Assembly (NCBI RefSeq): GCF_002240035.1
Contig: NZ_CP016397.1
Coordinates: 3,208,101-3,272,100 of the forward strand
DNA length: 64,000 nt
Source: Legionella clemsonensis
GTDB taxonomy: Bacteria; Pseudomonadota; Gammaproteobacteria; Legionellales; Legionellaceae
Direction of reading: 5' to 3'
Each line of letters begins with the position of its first letter. Position 1 is the stretch's first letter. The notes under the pieces were generated by a model, which worked only from the letters and a program-made list of their open reading frames with translations, had not been told where the DNA came from and did not search any database. The position numbers and the translations under genes were made by a program. This document shows positions 18,173 to 25,946 of this stretch, one piece after another.

Positions 18173-18859
18173 GTGTCCAGAACCCAACGTCTTTTTGATC
18201 TCATCCAAATACTGCGGCGTCATCGCTATCCGGTTAGTGGAAAACAATTAGCCGAAGAACTTAATGTCAGCCTTCGTACAGTGTATCGAGACATAGTCAC
18301 TTTACAAGGGCAAGGCGCATCAATAGAAGGCGAGCCTGGGCTTGGCTACATGTTACGTCCTGGTTTTATGCTGCCCCCTTTAATGTTTTCTGAGGAAGAA
18401 ATTGAGGCATTGGTGCTCGGTTCACGCTGGGTAGCACGTAGAACCGATAAGAAACTAAGGCTTGCTGCAACGAATGTCTTGGCTAAAATATCTGCTGTCC
18501 TTCCTGAAGATCTTCGCCAACATCTTGATTTTTCAGGGTTACTTATTGGTCCTGTAAAAACTACTATAGAAAATGATGACGAAAAAGAAGCCTTAATACG
18601 CCTTGCTATTCGTAAAGAGTATAAGCTTCAAATGACTTATGTTGATGTTAAAGGAGATGAGTCCCAACGGGTTATTTGGCCACTGGCACTTGGTTTTTTT
18701 GAAGAAGTTCATATTATTGTCGGCTGGTGTGAGTTACGGGGAAGCTTTCGTCATTTTCGTACAGATAGAATTGTCCATTTAACGCAGCTAGAGACACGTT
18801 ATCCGAAGCCTCGCCAACCCCTTCTAAAAAAATGGCGTGAAATGAATATTCCTGAGTAA
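18173..18859 (+). CDS. YafY-type HTH/WYL transcriptional regulator
   Basis: A 228-aa DNA-binding regulator. The N-terminal winged helix (MSRTQRLFDLIQILRRHRYP, then LAEELNVSLRTVYRDIVTL) is HTH_11. Residues about 135-215 form a WYL domain ending GWCELRGSFRHFRTDRI. The start is GTG at 18173. It lies about 85 bases upstream of a VOC-family gene on the same strand, and WYL regulators commonly control an adjacent small-molecule-handling gene. The ligand is unknown. Confidence 0.85.
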   Translation: MSRTQRLFDLIQILRRHRYPVSGKQLAEELNVSLRTVYRDIVTLQGQGASIEGEPGLGYMLRPGFMLPPLMFSEEEIEALVLGSRWVARRTDKKLRLAATNVLAKISAVLPEDLRQHLDFSGLLIGPVKTTIENDDEKEALIRLAIRKEYKLQMTYVDVKGDESQRVIWPLALGFFEEVHIIVGWCELRGSFRHFRTDRIVHLTQLETRYPKPRQPLLKKWREMNIPE

Positions 18860-18943
18860 TAAGTCTTTTCACTACTGACATAAACTGTCACTCTATGCCA
18901 GTAAACTACATTGGAACTTACAATGATTTTAAAAGGGAAAAAC

Positions 18944-19315
18944 ATGATGCTCGAACCAAGTGCTATTGTACTTTATGTTGATAATCTTTTAACAAGCAGT
19001 GCATTTTATCAGGATTTACTTGGAATAAAACCAGAAGAAGCTTCTCCCACATTTCATTCTTTCAAGTTAGCAAATGGAATGGGTTTAGGTTTAAAAGCAA
19101 AACATTCGGTTGAGCCGCCCGCTCATGAAAATGGCAGTGGTGAATTAGCGTTCACACTTGATAATAACAGGGGGGTTGATGAACTATTTGTAGAATGGCA
19201 AAGAAAGGAAATAAGCATGGCTCAGTCACCAACTCTTGTACCTTTTGGTTATACTTTTCTTGCACTAGATCCAGATGGCAATCGACTGCGGGTTGTCTCA
19301 CTCAAAAAAGCATAA
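18944..19315 (+). CDS. VOC/glyoxalase-superfamily protein
   Basis: A small (about 123 aa) vicinal-oxygen-chelate fold protein. MLEPSAIVLYVDNLLTSSAF and FLALDPDGNRLRVVSL frame the two beta-alpha-beta-beta-beta modules. Members include glyoxalases and antibiotic-binding proteins. The start at 18944 is chosen because AAGGGA precedes ATGATG by about seven bases; an ATG 21 bases upstream would put that site inside the gene. It probably forms a unit with the WYL regulator. The substrate cannot be read. Confidence 0.75.
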   Translation: MMLEPSAIVLYVDNLLTSSAFYQDLLGIKPEEASPTFHSFKLANGMGLGLKAKHSVEPPAHENGSGELAFTLDNNRGVDELFVEWQRKEISMAQSPTLVPFGYTFLALDPDGNRLRVVSLKKA

Positions 19316-19456
19316 TGTCAAATTTGATCGTGATTACCTCAACAGAACATGTCCAAAAAGGTCGATTATCAGGCTTCATGCAAGTTTGCCATTAATGATC
19401 AGGATATGCGACTGATTATTAAAGAGTCCCATTAACGATTAATAGGAGAAATCTAA

Positions 19457-19900
19457 ATGTCAGCTATACAACCCGCATTGAAACCTATTGATGGCTTTAC
19501 AGTAACAGGCTTCACGGTAAGAACTAAAAACAGCGATGAGTTCAACCCAGAAACCGCAAAAATACCTAATCTGTGGCAACAATTCTATTCCAGCAACCCC
19601 ACCCCTAATACTATTTTTGCGGTGTATTCAGGCTATGAATCTGATGCAAATGGTTCTTACGACGTTACTGTAGGCACACTCAATAACAATCAAAGTGTTG
19701 AATTAAGTGCTGTTAAAATCAATTCAGGCAATTATCTTGTATTCCAGGGTAAAGGCCCGATACCCCAAACAGTCATTGAAACATGGAAACGCGTCTGGGA
19801 TTATTTTACCGTAGAAACTCCCTATCAACGTTGTTTTATGACTGACTTTGAAGAGTATAAAAATAGTGATGAAGTAGCTATTTATATCGGCGTTAAGTAG
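19457..19900 (+). CDS. GyrI-like effector-binding domain protein
   Basis: A 147-aa stand-alone effector-binding fold as in GyrI/SbmC and the integron protein Cass2. The pattern includes GFTVTGFTVRTKN, IPNLWQQFYSS, FAVYSGYESDANGSYDVTVG and a late YQRCFMTDFEEY acidic element ending VAIYIGVK. These proteins bind amphipathic small molecules. AGGAGAAAT precedes the ATG. It follows the VOC gene on the same strand by 140 bases; the three genes may form a small stress or drug-binding cluster. Confidence 0.8.
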   Translation: MSAIQPALKPIDGFTVTGFTVRTKNSDEFNPETAKIPNLWQQFYSSNPTPNTIFAVYSGYESDANGSYDVTVGTLNNNQSVELSAVKINSGNYLVFQGKGPIPQTVIETWKRVWDYFTVETPYQRCFMTDFEEYKNSDEVAIYIGVK

Positions 19901-20096
19901 TTAGTTACCTGAATTTTTCATTGAATAGAAACATCACCGGCACACCATAACCCGTCAAGCATTCTGTTGAGTGCGAGCGACAAGCTCAAACTGCGCGGGT
20001 TTTATGTCTATTCTTGACTCTACCCGCTAAGAGCAGCAAATAATACTACATTACAATAAAAATGCGTTTGAAAATAACAGGCCACCCCCTATAACT

Positions 20097-21191
20097 TTAA
20101 ATACCACTTATACCACCCATTAGATATTTAACCGAAGAAAAGCCTGCTTCGAGTAATATATTCAATGCCTGAATACTTCTTTCGCCGGAATAGCAATATA
20201 AAATAATAAGGTGGTTTGGATTTAATTCGGTGAGCCGTTCAGGTAATTCAGTTAAAGGTAGCAATTCTCCGCCTATATTGTGAGCCTCGTGTTCTTCTGT
20301 TGAACGCACATCAACCAAAGTAACCCACTGTTTTTTTAGAAGCCTATGCATATCCTTTGAGGTTATAGAATAATTAGCCAAACTCAACCAATGAGCAGGC
20401 TTTGACGGATAGTGAAGATTTTGTAGGGGTTGATTATGTCCGCACAATTGGCAGTCCGGATTTTGAGAGAGCTGAATTTCCCTGAAAGTCATCTTTAATA
20501 AATCGGCAACCAATAATCTGTTTTCCAGTAAATGACCTATGCCCAATAGCCACTTAATGACTTCTGTTGCTTGAATAATACCCATTATTCCCGGCACGAC
20601 ACCTAATATACCGCCTTCATTACAGGGAGGGATAATTTTAGGATCCGGAGGCGTAGGGAATAAGCAGCGCAGGCAAGAACCTTGTTTGCGATGAAACAAA
20701 GAGCAATAGCCTTGGAACTGCGAAACACTTGCATACACATAAGGTTTTCTTTGTGAAAAACAAACATCATGAAGTAAATAATTTGTGTAAAAATTATCTG
20801 AACAATCCGCAACAATATCATACTCACTGACAAATCTTTCTACACTATCTTCTGTAAGTTTTTCACAATAAGTATCCACCTGAACAGTTGAATTTAATGC
20901 CAAAATTTGTGCAGAAGCTGATGCCGCTTTTGAATCAGAGATTTGCGATTGCCGATAAAGTACTTGTCTTTGTAAGTTACTTAATTCAACGGTATCAGAA
21001 TCCACTAAACCGAGTCTGCCAATTCCGGCTGCAGTCAGGTAAAGCAATAAAGATGATCCCAATCCACCTGCTCCAACACATAATACACGAGCCTTTTTTA
21101 GTCTTTCCTGTCCAGATAGCCTTATTTCCTGCAAATGAATTTGTCTTGAATACCGAAGCAATTCTTCAGAAGAAAGTGAGTTATTCGCCAT
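20097..21191 (-). CDS. thiF: ThiF adenylyltransferase with C-terminal rhodanese domain
   Basis: E1-like enzyme that adenylates the ThiS C-terminus for sulfur loading in thiazole synthesis, 364 aa. The ATP site VLCVGAGGLGSSLLLYLTAA is near residue 36. Two Cys pairs that can hold zinc are CLRC (near 175) and CQLC (near 245). The C-terminal 100 residues form a rhodanese-like domain with Cys in LYCYSGERS, a possible sulfur donor. Its start overlaps the thiDE stop by 11 bases, and it is last in the operon. A similar fold occurs in MoeB, but the thi context decides the name. Confidence 0.9.
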   Translation of the reverse strand: MANNSLSSEELLRYSRQIHLQEIRLSGQERLKKARVLCVGAGGLGSSLLLYLTAAGIGRLGLVDSDTVELSNLQRQVLYRQSQISDSKAASASAQILALNSTVQVDTYCEKLTEDSVERFVSEYDIVADCSDNFYTNYLLHDVCFSQRKPYVYASVSQFQGYCSLFHRKQGSCLRCLFPTPPDPKIIPPCNEGGILGVVPGIMGIIQATEVIKWLLGIGHLLENRLLVADLLKMTFREIQLSQNPDCQLCGHNQPLQNLHYPSKPAHWLSLANYSITSKDMHRLLKKQWVTLVDVRSTEEHEAHNIGGELLPLTELPERLTELNPNHLIILYCYSGERSIQALNILLEAGFSSVKYLMGGISGI

Positions 21192-22650
21192 AGGCCTGTT
21201 CTCTTATTGTTTTTAACAATTGTTTCGTTACCCTGTCAGGGTCAGCGGCTTTGGTAATGGCTGAAATCAACGAGATGCCTTGAACGTTGGTTTTTAAAAC
21301 GTTAGGGAGTCGTTCTAAACTGATTCCTCCAATAGCTACCAAAGGATATTGGAGTGTTCTACGCCAACGTTGGAGTTGTTCAATACCTTGTGGTTTAAAG
21401 GACATGACTTTGCTTGTGGTGGAATAAATTGGACCACACGCAATATAGCTAGGATTGAACGTATGTGCAGTTGCCACTTCATAATAGCAATGGGTACTTA
21501 TGCCTAAGTACAATCCTGCTTGACGAATTTTGGTAATATCAGCTCCAAGTAAATCTTCTTGCCCCAAATGAACTCCTTCAGCCCCGTACTGAATGGCTAG
21601 CTCCCAATAATCATTAATAAATAATGTAGCACTATATTTTTTTGCTAAACGTACACTGCGTTTAACTTCCTCTGCCAGTTGCTTTCCTTGCAAGTCTTTT
21701 ATTCTTAACTGAATCGTCTTAATACCTAAGGGCAATAGCTTTTCTAGCCAATGGCTTCTGTCAACGACTGGATATAATTCTGTGTGGCAGGTTTTAAAAG
21801 AGGGAGGCTCTTGCTTCAAAGGATTGGGAGAAAGATAGGGAAGATCAATTTGATTTTCAGGCCAGGCATCATGAAATACTCTTGCTGTGCCCTTCACAAC
21901 TTCAATGGAATTACGAATTCCACGATGTACATACATTTTTGCAATAACAAGTGCATCTTTTATTGAATAACCTAGAGCCAAACAAGCTGCAATCGCAGAA
22001 GAAAGGGTACATCCTGTGCCACGATAATTTTTATTAGGCAAGCGTTTGTTTGCCAGCCAAAATGATTCTTGACCATTCGTCCAATAATCCTGGCTCAACA
22101 AACTATCTTTAACATGACCACCTTTTAGTAGAATATTTTTAGCACCAAGAGCCAATAAAGCATGCGCTGCTTCTTGAATCTCTTCATAAGATCCAAGTTG
22201 TCGACCCAGGATTTTTTCGGCTTCGATGCGATTGGGGGTTACAACGTCTACATAAGGAAATAAACGGATTAAGCTGTTTATATATTGTTTCTCATTTTCT
22301 AAAATTAATGAATTTCCTGTAGAAGAACTAAGTACAGGATCGAGGACTGATAACCCCGAATAATTTTCTAAAAATTGAAGGATTTTCTCATGCGTTTTAA
22401 TCATCCCCAGCATGCCCATTTTAATGACATTTGGCTTAAATTCTTGCCATAAAGCATTACATTGAGCAGCGATATGATCAGCTGATAATGGTGCTATTGC
22501 GGTGACACCAGAGGTATTTTGTGCTGTAACTGCCGCAATAATGGCACATGACTCCACATTAAAATGTTTAAAAATTTCTACATCAACATGAGATCCTGCA
22601 AGTCCGGTAGGATCAACGCCAGCAATGGACCAAGCGATGGGTTTTTTCAT
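21181..22650 (-). CDS. thiDE: ThiD-ThiE fusion: HMP-P kinase / thiamin-phosphate synthase
   Basis: 489-aa bifunctional enzyme. Residues 1-265 are the ThiD kinase (AWSIAGVDPTGLAGSHVD, NIKMGMLG-like VIKMGMLGM, and NYRGTGCTLSSAIAACLALG, the phosphate-binding loop) that makes HMP-PP. Residues about 290-489 are ThiE (YPVVDR, TIQLRIKDLQGKQL, VHLGQEDL, YIACGPIYSTTSK, VAIGGIS) that joins HMP-PP to thiazole phosphate. ThiD normally reads AGxDPSGGAG; here GLAG replaces GGAG. The start at 22650 is chosen because it overlaps the thiG stop as ATGA. Confidence 0.9.
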   Translation of the reverse strand: MKKPIAWSIAGVDPTGLAGSHVDVEIFKHFNVESCAIIAAVTAQNTSGVTAIAPLSADHIAAQCNALWQEFKPNVIKMGMLGMIKTHEKILQFLENYSGLSVLDPVLSSSTGNSLILENEKQYINSLIRLFPYVDVVTPNRIEAEKILGRQLGSYEEIQEAAHALLALGAKNILLKGGHVKDSLLSQDYWTNGQESFWLANKRLPNKNYRGTGCTLSSAIAACLALGYSIKDALVIAKMYVHRGIRNSIEVVKGTARVFHDAWPENQIDLPYLSPNPLKQEPPSFKTCHTELYPVVDRSHWLEKLLPLGIKTIQLRIKDLQGKQLAEEVKRSVRLAKKYSATLFINDYWELAIQYGAEGVHLGQEDLLGADITKIRQAGLYLGISTHCYYEVATAHTFNPSYIACGPIYSTTSKVMSFKPQGIEQLQRWRRTLQYPLVAIGGISLERLPNVLKTNVQGISLISAITKAADPDRVTKQLLKTIREQAYGE

Positions 22651-23441
22651 GATAAATGCACCGATTGATGCCAAAAAGGAGTATCAATTAAAGCAGTACT
22701 TGGGTGTGCTATATCTCTTGCATGCATCATTCCGGCCTCAAAAGCCTGATGTCCTGCAACAATTGCATTTCGGAAAGCTTGAGCCATAATGATGGGATTA
22801 ACAGCCTGGGCAACAGCCGTGTTCAATAATACACCGTCAAATCCTAATTCCATTACTTGCACTGCATGCGAGGGTTTGCCGATGCCTGCATCAACAATTA
22901 ACGTTGTCTCTGGAAAGCGATGACGCAAAGTCTCTAAAGCAAAGGGATTAACTAATCCTTTACCTGAGCCAATGGGAGCTCCCCATGGCATTAATATTTT
23001 ACAACCCACATCCACTAATTTTTGACAGATGACCAAGTCATCTGTGCAATAAGGAAAAACCTCAAACCCTTCATTAATTAATCGCTTGGCTGCCTGGACT
23101 AATTCAAAAGGTTCAGGTTGTAATAAATAGTCATCGCCAATCACTTCTAACTTAATCCATGACGTCTCAAACAATTCTCTTGATAACAGTGCCGTATTAA
23201 TGGCAGTTTTTGCATCATGACATCCAGCTGTATTTGGTAGAAGGTGACAACCTAATCTTTTAACAGTCGACCAAAAAAATTCTCCATCTAAACCATTTGG
23301 CCCTTGACGCTTTATTGACAGGGTAAGGACTTCCGTCTCAGAAACTTTAATCGCTTGCTCCATGGTATCTAAAGATGGATAACATGCAGTCCCAAGCAGC
23401 AAGCGATTTTTTATACTTTTTCCGGCTAAATTCCACATCAT
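22647..23441 (-). CDS. thiG: Thiazole synthase ThiG
   Basis: TIM-barrel enzyme, 264 aa, that condenses deoxyxylulose-phosphate, dehydroglycine and ThiS-thiocarboxylate into thiazole phosphate. The Schiff-base Lys lies in WIKLEVIGDD. Phosphate-binding and barrel motifs include PNTAGC, MPWGAPIGSGKGL and DAGIGKPSHAVQVMELGFDG, with VLLNTAVA at the end. The gene begins at the last base of the thiS stop. It is fourth in the TPP-controlled operon and fits full family length. Confidence 0.95.
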   Translation of the reverse strand: MMWNLAGKSIKNRLLLGTACYPSLDTMEQAIKVSETEVLTLSIKRQGPNGLDGEFFWSTVKRLGCHLLPNTAGCHDAKTAINTALLSRELFETSWIKLEVIGDDYLLQPEPFELVQAAKRLINEGFEVFPYCTDDLVICQKLVDVGCKILMPWGAPIGSGKGLVNPFALETLRHRFPETTLIVDAGIGKPSHAVQVMELGFDGVLLNTAVAQAVNPIIMAQAFRNAIVAGHQAFEAGMMHARDIAHPSTALIDTPFWHQSVHLS

Positions 23442-23644
23442 TAGCCTCCTTGCATTGGAACAATAATATCTATCCTATCGCTTTCACGCAGCAAAGTAGT
23501 GCCGTAAGAGGGGCGAGGTATAAATTGATTATTTATCGCAATGGCAAAATGTAATTCAGTGTAATTATGAGCTAACAAAAACTCCTGCAAGGATAGCTCA
23601 GATTTTATCTGATATTTCTTATTATTAAGGTAGATATTGATCAT
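23441..23644 (-). CDS. thiS: Sulfur carrier ThiS
   Basis: 67-aa ubiquitin-fold sulfur carrier ending in MQGG. The terminal Gly-Gly is adenylated by ThiF and thiocarboxylated before sulfur transfer to ThiG. The start MINIYLNNKKYQIKSELSLQ at 23644 is chosen because it gives the normal ThiS length and overlaps the thiO stop (ATGA). An upstream in-frame start would add five residues inside thiO. Confidence 0.93.
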   Translation of the reverse strand: MINIYLNNKKYQIKSELSLQEFLLAHNYTELHFAIAINNQFIPRPSYGTTLLRESDRIDIIVPMQGG

Positions 23645-24705
23645 CTGTAACACTCCCAAATTTCTGGATACCGAATAAAGCGATGATGGCTGTGAAGACG
23701 TCTTAGAATTTCCTCAACTAATGCGGGCGCGATTAGATATCCATGACGATAAAGGCCATTAACTGCAATAAGCCCTTCAGTAAATTTAATGCAGGGTAAA
23801 TGGTTCGATAAAGTAGGACGGCAATGCGTTACTGTTTTAATAATACGCGCCTCTGAAAAACCTGCATGTACATAATAGGCTGCTGTTAATAACTCCAATG
23901 TGGTGCGAACTGAGATTGGACTATAATCATGGGCTTCAATTTCACTGGCCCCAACAAGATAAATATTCCCTGGGCGAGGAACTATGTAAAGGCTATAGCG
24001 AGGATGTAAAAAACGAATGGGCCGTTTTAATTGTACTTCTGGCGCATGCAACCAAAGTAATTCCCCTCTCAGGGCACGTAGATTACTAAACGTAGAATAA
24101 GCACCTAATCCTCGACAATCAAAAACCATGTCAAAAGGATGGGTACTGGTTTTTGTAGTAATTAATTGTGGCGCAATGGAGGTAATTTTTGTATTTACAT
24201 AACATGTTAAGCGGTTAATATTAAAATATTTTTGAAGAGCAGACATTAATGCCTGGCAATCAATATGCGCTTCATTAGAAAAATAATAGGCTTTTTCAAA
24301 TTGAGTTATCTCTGGTTCTAATTGATTTAAATCCAACTGGGTTAGTTGCTTAAATAGTGCCTGCTGAGTTGATTGATTTGCAATGCGTTGACTAAACATC
24401 TGCCATTCTGCTTGATCTCGAGGATGACATAACACAATAGTTCCTGAGCGCTGAAAATAAATTGATTCTGGCAACTGCTCAATAATACGTGGCCAATTCA
24501 TGCTAATAGACTCCTGGCCAAGAGAAGAAATCAGCGCCGTTGCTCTATCTAATTCAGAAAAAGGCGTTAACAATCCTGCTGCAGCCAAACTGCAATTTGA
24601 AGTACCTGCTTGATCAAAGAGCGTCACTTTCCAGCCTGCGTTGTGTAATGCAAGCGCGAGCAAACGCCCCATGATACCCATTCCCACAATCCCTGCTTGC
24701 ATCAT
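23641..24705 (-). CDS. thiO: Glycine oxidase ThiO
   Basis: FAD-dependent oxidase of 354 aa that turns glycine into the imine (dehydroglycine) used by ThiG. The N-terminal MQAGIVGMGIMGRLLALALH is the dinucleotide-binding motif and VYIVPRPGNIYLVGASE-type core is at LYIVPRPGNIYLVGASEIEA. The C-terminus (NGLYRHGYLIAPALVEEI) closes the FAD site. The ATG overlaps the thi5 stop by one base (TAATG). Use of ThiO rather than ThiH implies aerobic thiazole synthesis. Confidence 0.92.
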   Translation of the reverse strand: MMQAGIVGMGIMGRLLALALHNAGWKVTLFDQAGTSNCSLAAAGLLTPFSELDRATALISSLGQESISMNWPRIIEQLPESIYFQRSGTIVLCHPRDQAEWQMFSQRIANQSTQQALFKQLTQLDLNQLEPEITQFEKAYYFSNEAHIDCQALMSALQKYFNINRLTCYVNTKITSIAPQLITTKTSTHPFDMVFDCRGLGAYSTFSNLRALRGELLWLHAPEVQLKRPIRFLHPRYSLYIVPRPGNIYLVGASEIEAHDYSPISVRTTLELLTAAYYVHAGFSEARIIKTVTHCRPTLSNHLPCIKFTEGLIAVNGLYRHGYLIAPALVEEILRRLHSHHRFIRYPEIWECYR

Positions 24706-25652
24706 TATTCTTCAAGACAACAAGCAATGGGTTTTAAATCGGAATAAGGGACTTTAGGTAAAAATTCATTGGTATAACATCGGGAGATATCAAAATTTTT
24801 ATTAATGATATTCAAATGCTGGGTATAACGCCCTACTTTATTCCAATCTCTTTCTATATTGTGTAATGAGCGTGAGAAAAAAGGTAAAGTATGGGTAAAA
24901 ATCTTTTGATACATGGGGGTGCGTAATTGCGGTTTGGCTTGACACATTAATTCATAGGCTTCTTCGGGTTGTTCCGTGGTAAACGCTGCTCCTCGTTGGG
25001 TTGCTTTAAGAAATCCTTGCACTAATTCTGGCTGTTGTAAGGTTTGTTCCGGAACAATAAATTGAATTGAGCAGAAGCAACAACAGCCAAGTCCTGCTAA
25101 CTGATCAAGGCGCAAAAATACGGTTTCACCTTTTCGTTGTTCCAATTCAATACGTTGGAAATTAATAAATCCAATGCCTGTGTCAATAACATCCCGACAA
25201 ATCGCATCCGTTACATTCATTCCAATTCGGATTGCTTGGTAACTTGTAGGATCAATCCCAGCAAGCTGCGCCAGATCATCAATAATTTTCTTACCAAACT
25301 CGCCGATGTAGCCAACTCGCTTCCCAACAATATCATGAAAGGAATTAATTCCACTTGATTTCAATGCAATCAATCCTGTTGGTGGCTCATCAAGCAAGGT
25401 GCCAATGGATGTAACAGGATAACCCTTAGCTTTCGCTGCAACCGTATGAATCATTGCTTTTACACCAAAATCTACGGTTCCTAATCCAACAAGCTCCGTA
25501 ACATCACTTGGGTCGGCTGGTTCTAAAATAGCAAGTTTAATATTTTCCTGGGAATAGAAACCAAGTTGTTCAGCCACAAAAATTGGTGTGTGGTAGGGAT
25601 TAGCATACCAATTCAGTAATAAAGTGGTTCTGGTAGATAAATGAGAAGACAT
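24705..25652 (-). CDS. thi5: Thi5-type HMP-P synthase
   Basis: 315-aa protein of the NMT1/THI5 family. It is not a periplasmic binding protein: no signal peptide is present and no ABC permease or ATPase lies nearby. The fungal Thi5 active-site signature is complete: Lys65 and His69 in VKAMIHTVAAKA (equivalent to fungal Lys62, which binds PLP, and His66, the histidine donor) and CCCFC at residues 190-194. EPADPSDVTELVG and YIGEFGK also follow yeast Thi5. Fungal Thi5 makes the thiamin pyrimidine from its own histidine and PLP, and the Legionella pneumophila homologue has been shown to work in thiamin synthesis. The start at 25652 is chosen because AGGAG lies eight bases upstream; an upstream in-frame TTG adds residues before that site. 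Confidence 0.88.
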   Translation of the reverse strand: MSSHLSTRTTLLLNWYANPYHTPIFVAEQLGFYSQENIKLAILEPADPSDVTELVGLGTVDFGVKAMIHTVAAKAKGYPVTSIGTLLDEPPTGLIALKSSGINSFHDIVGKRVGYIGEFGKKIIDDLAQLAGIDPTSYQAIRIGMNVTDAICRDVIDTGIGFINFQRIELEQRKGETVFLRLDQLAGLGCCCFCSIQFIVPEQTLQQPELVQGFLKATQRGAAFTTEQPEEAYELMCQAKPQLRTPMYQKIFTHTLPFFSRSLHNIERDWNKVGRYTQHLNIINKNFDISRCYTNEFLPKVPYSDLKPIACCLEE

Positions 25653-25737
25653 AGCCATAACTCCTATAGGAATGTGAATGAATTCCGGAGATGGCAAAAG
25701 GGATCCTGTTCCATAAAATAATAGAACATGGATGTAT

Positions 25738-25815
25738 TGAAGGCGTCCTTACGCTGATATGACTCAGATCAAGTTCGACGGGTAATTCTCAGTCGGTTTC
25801 CCGACACCCCGCGCC
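25738..25815 (-). promoter_or_regulatory. TPP riboswitch
   Basis: On the minus strand the THI-box elements occur in order: GCGGGGTGTC, CTGAGA (25792-25787), ACCCGTCGAAC, TTGATCTGAGTCATATCAGC and GTAAGGA. The P3 hairpin GTCGGGAAACCGAC is perfect. It ends about 85 bases before the thi5 ATG. A weak TGTTC...GAACA hairpin between them may form the expression platform. By family knowledge, TPP binding lowers expression of the whole operon. Confidence 0.95.
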
Positions 25816-25946
25816 ATCTAAAAACCAAAGTATGCTATATTCTAATTTCTTATTTGTCAAAGCATGTGCAAAAATTAGAGTCTTTTGACGGTTTATTTTG
25901 CGAAGCAAAAATGCAATGTCAACAGAATCTAAGGGAATCTGACCAA

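Noticed and set aside
24705..25652. ABC-transporter substrate-binding protein (ThiY)
   Set aside because: No signal peptide, no permease or ATPase gene nearby, and the CCCFC plus Lys/His pattern is that of Thi5.
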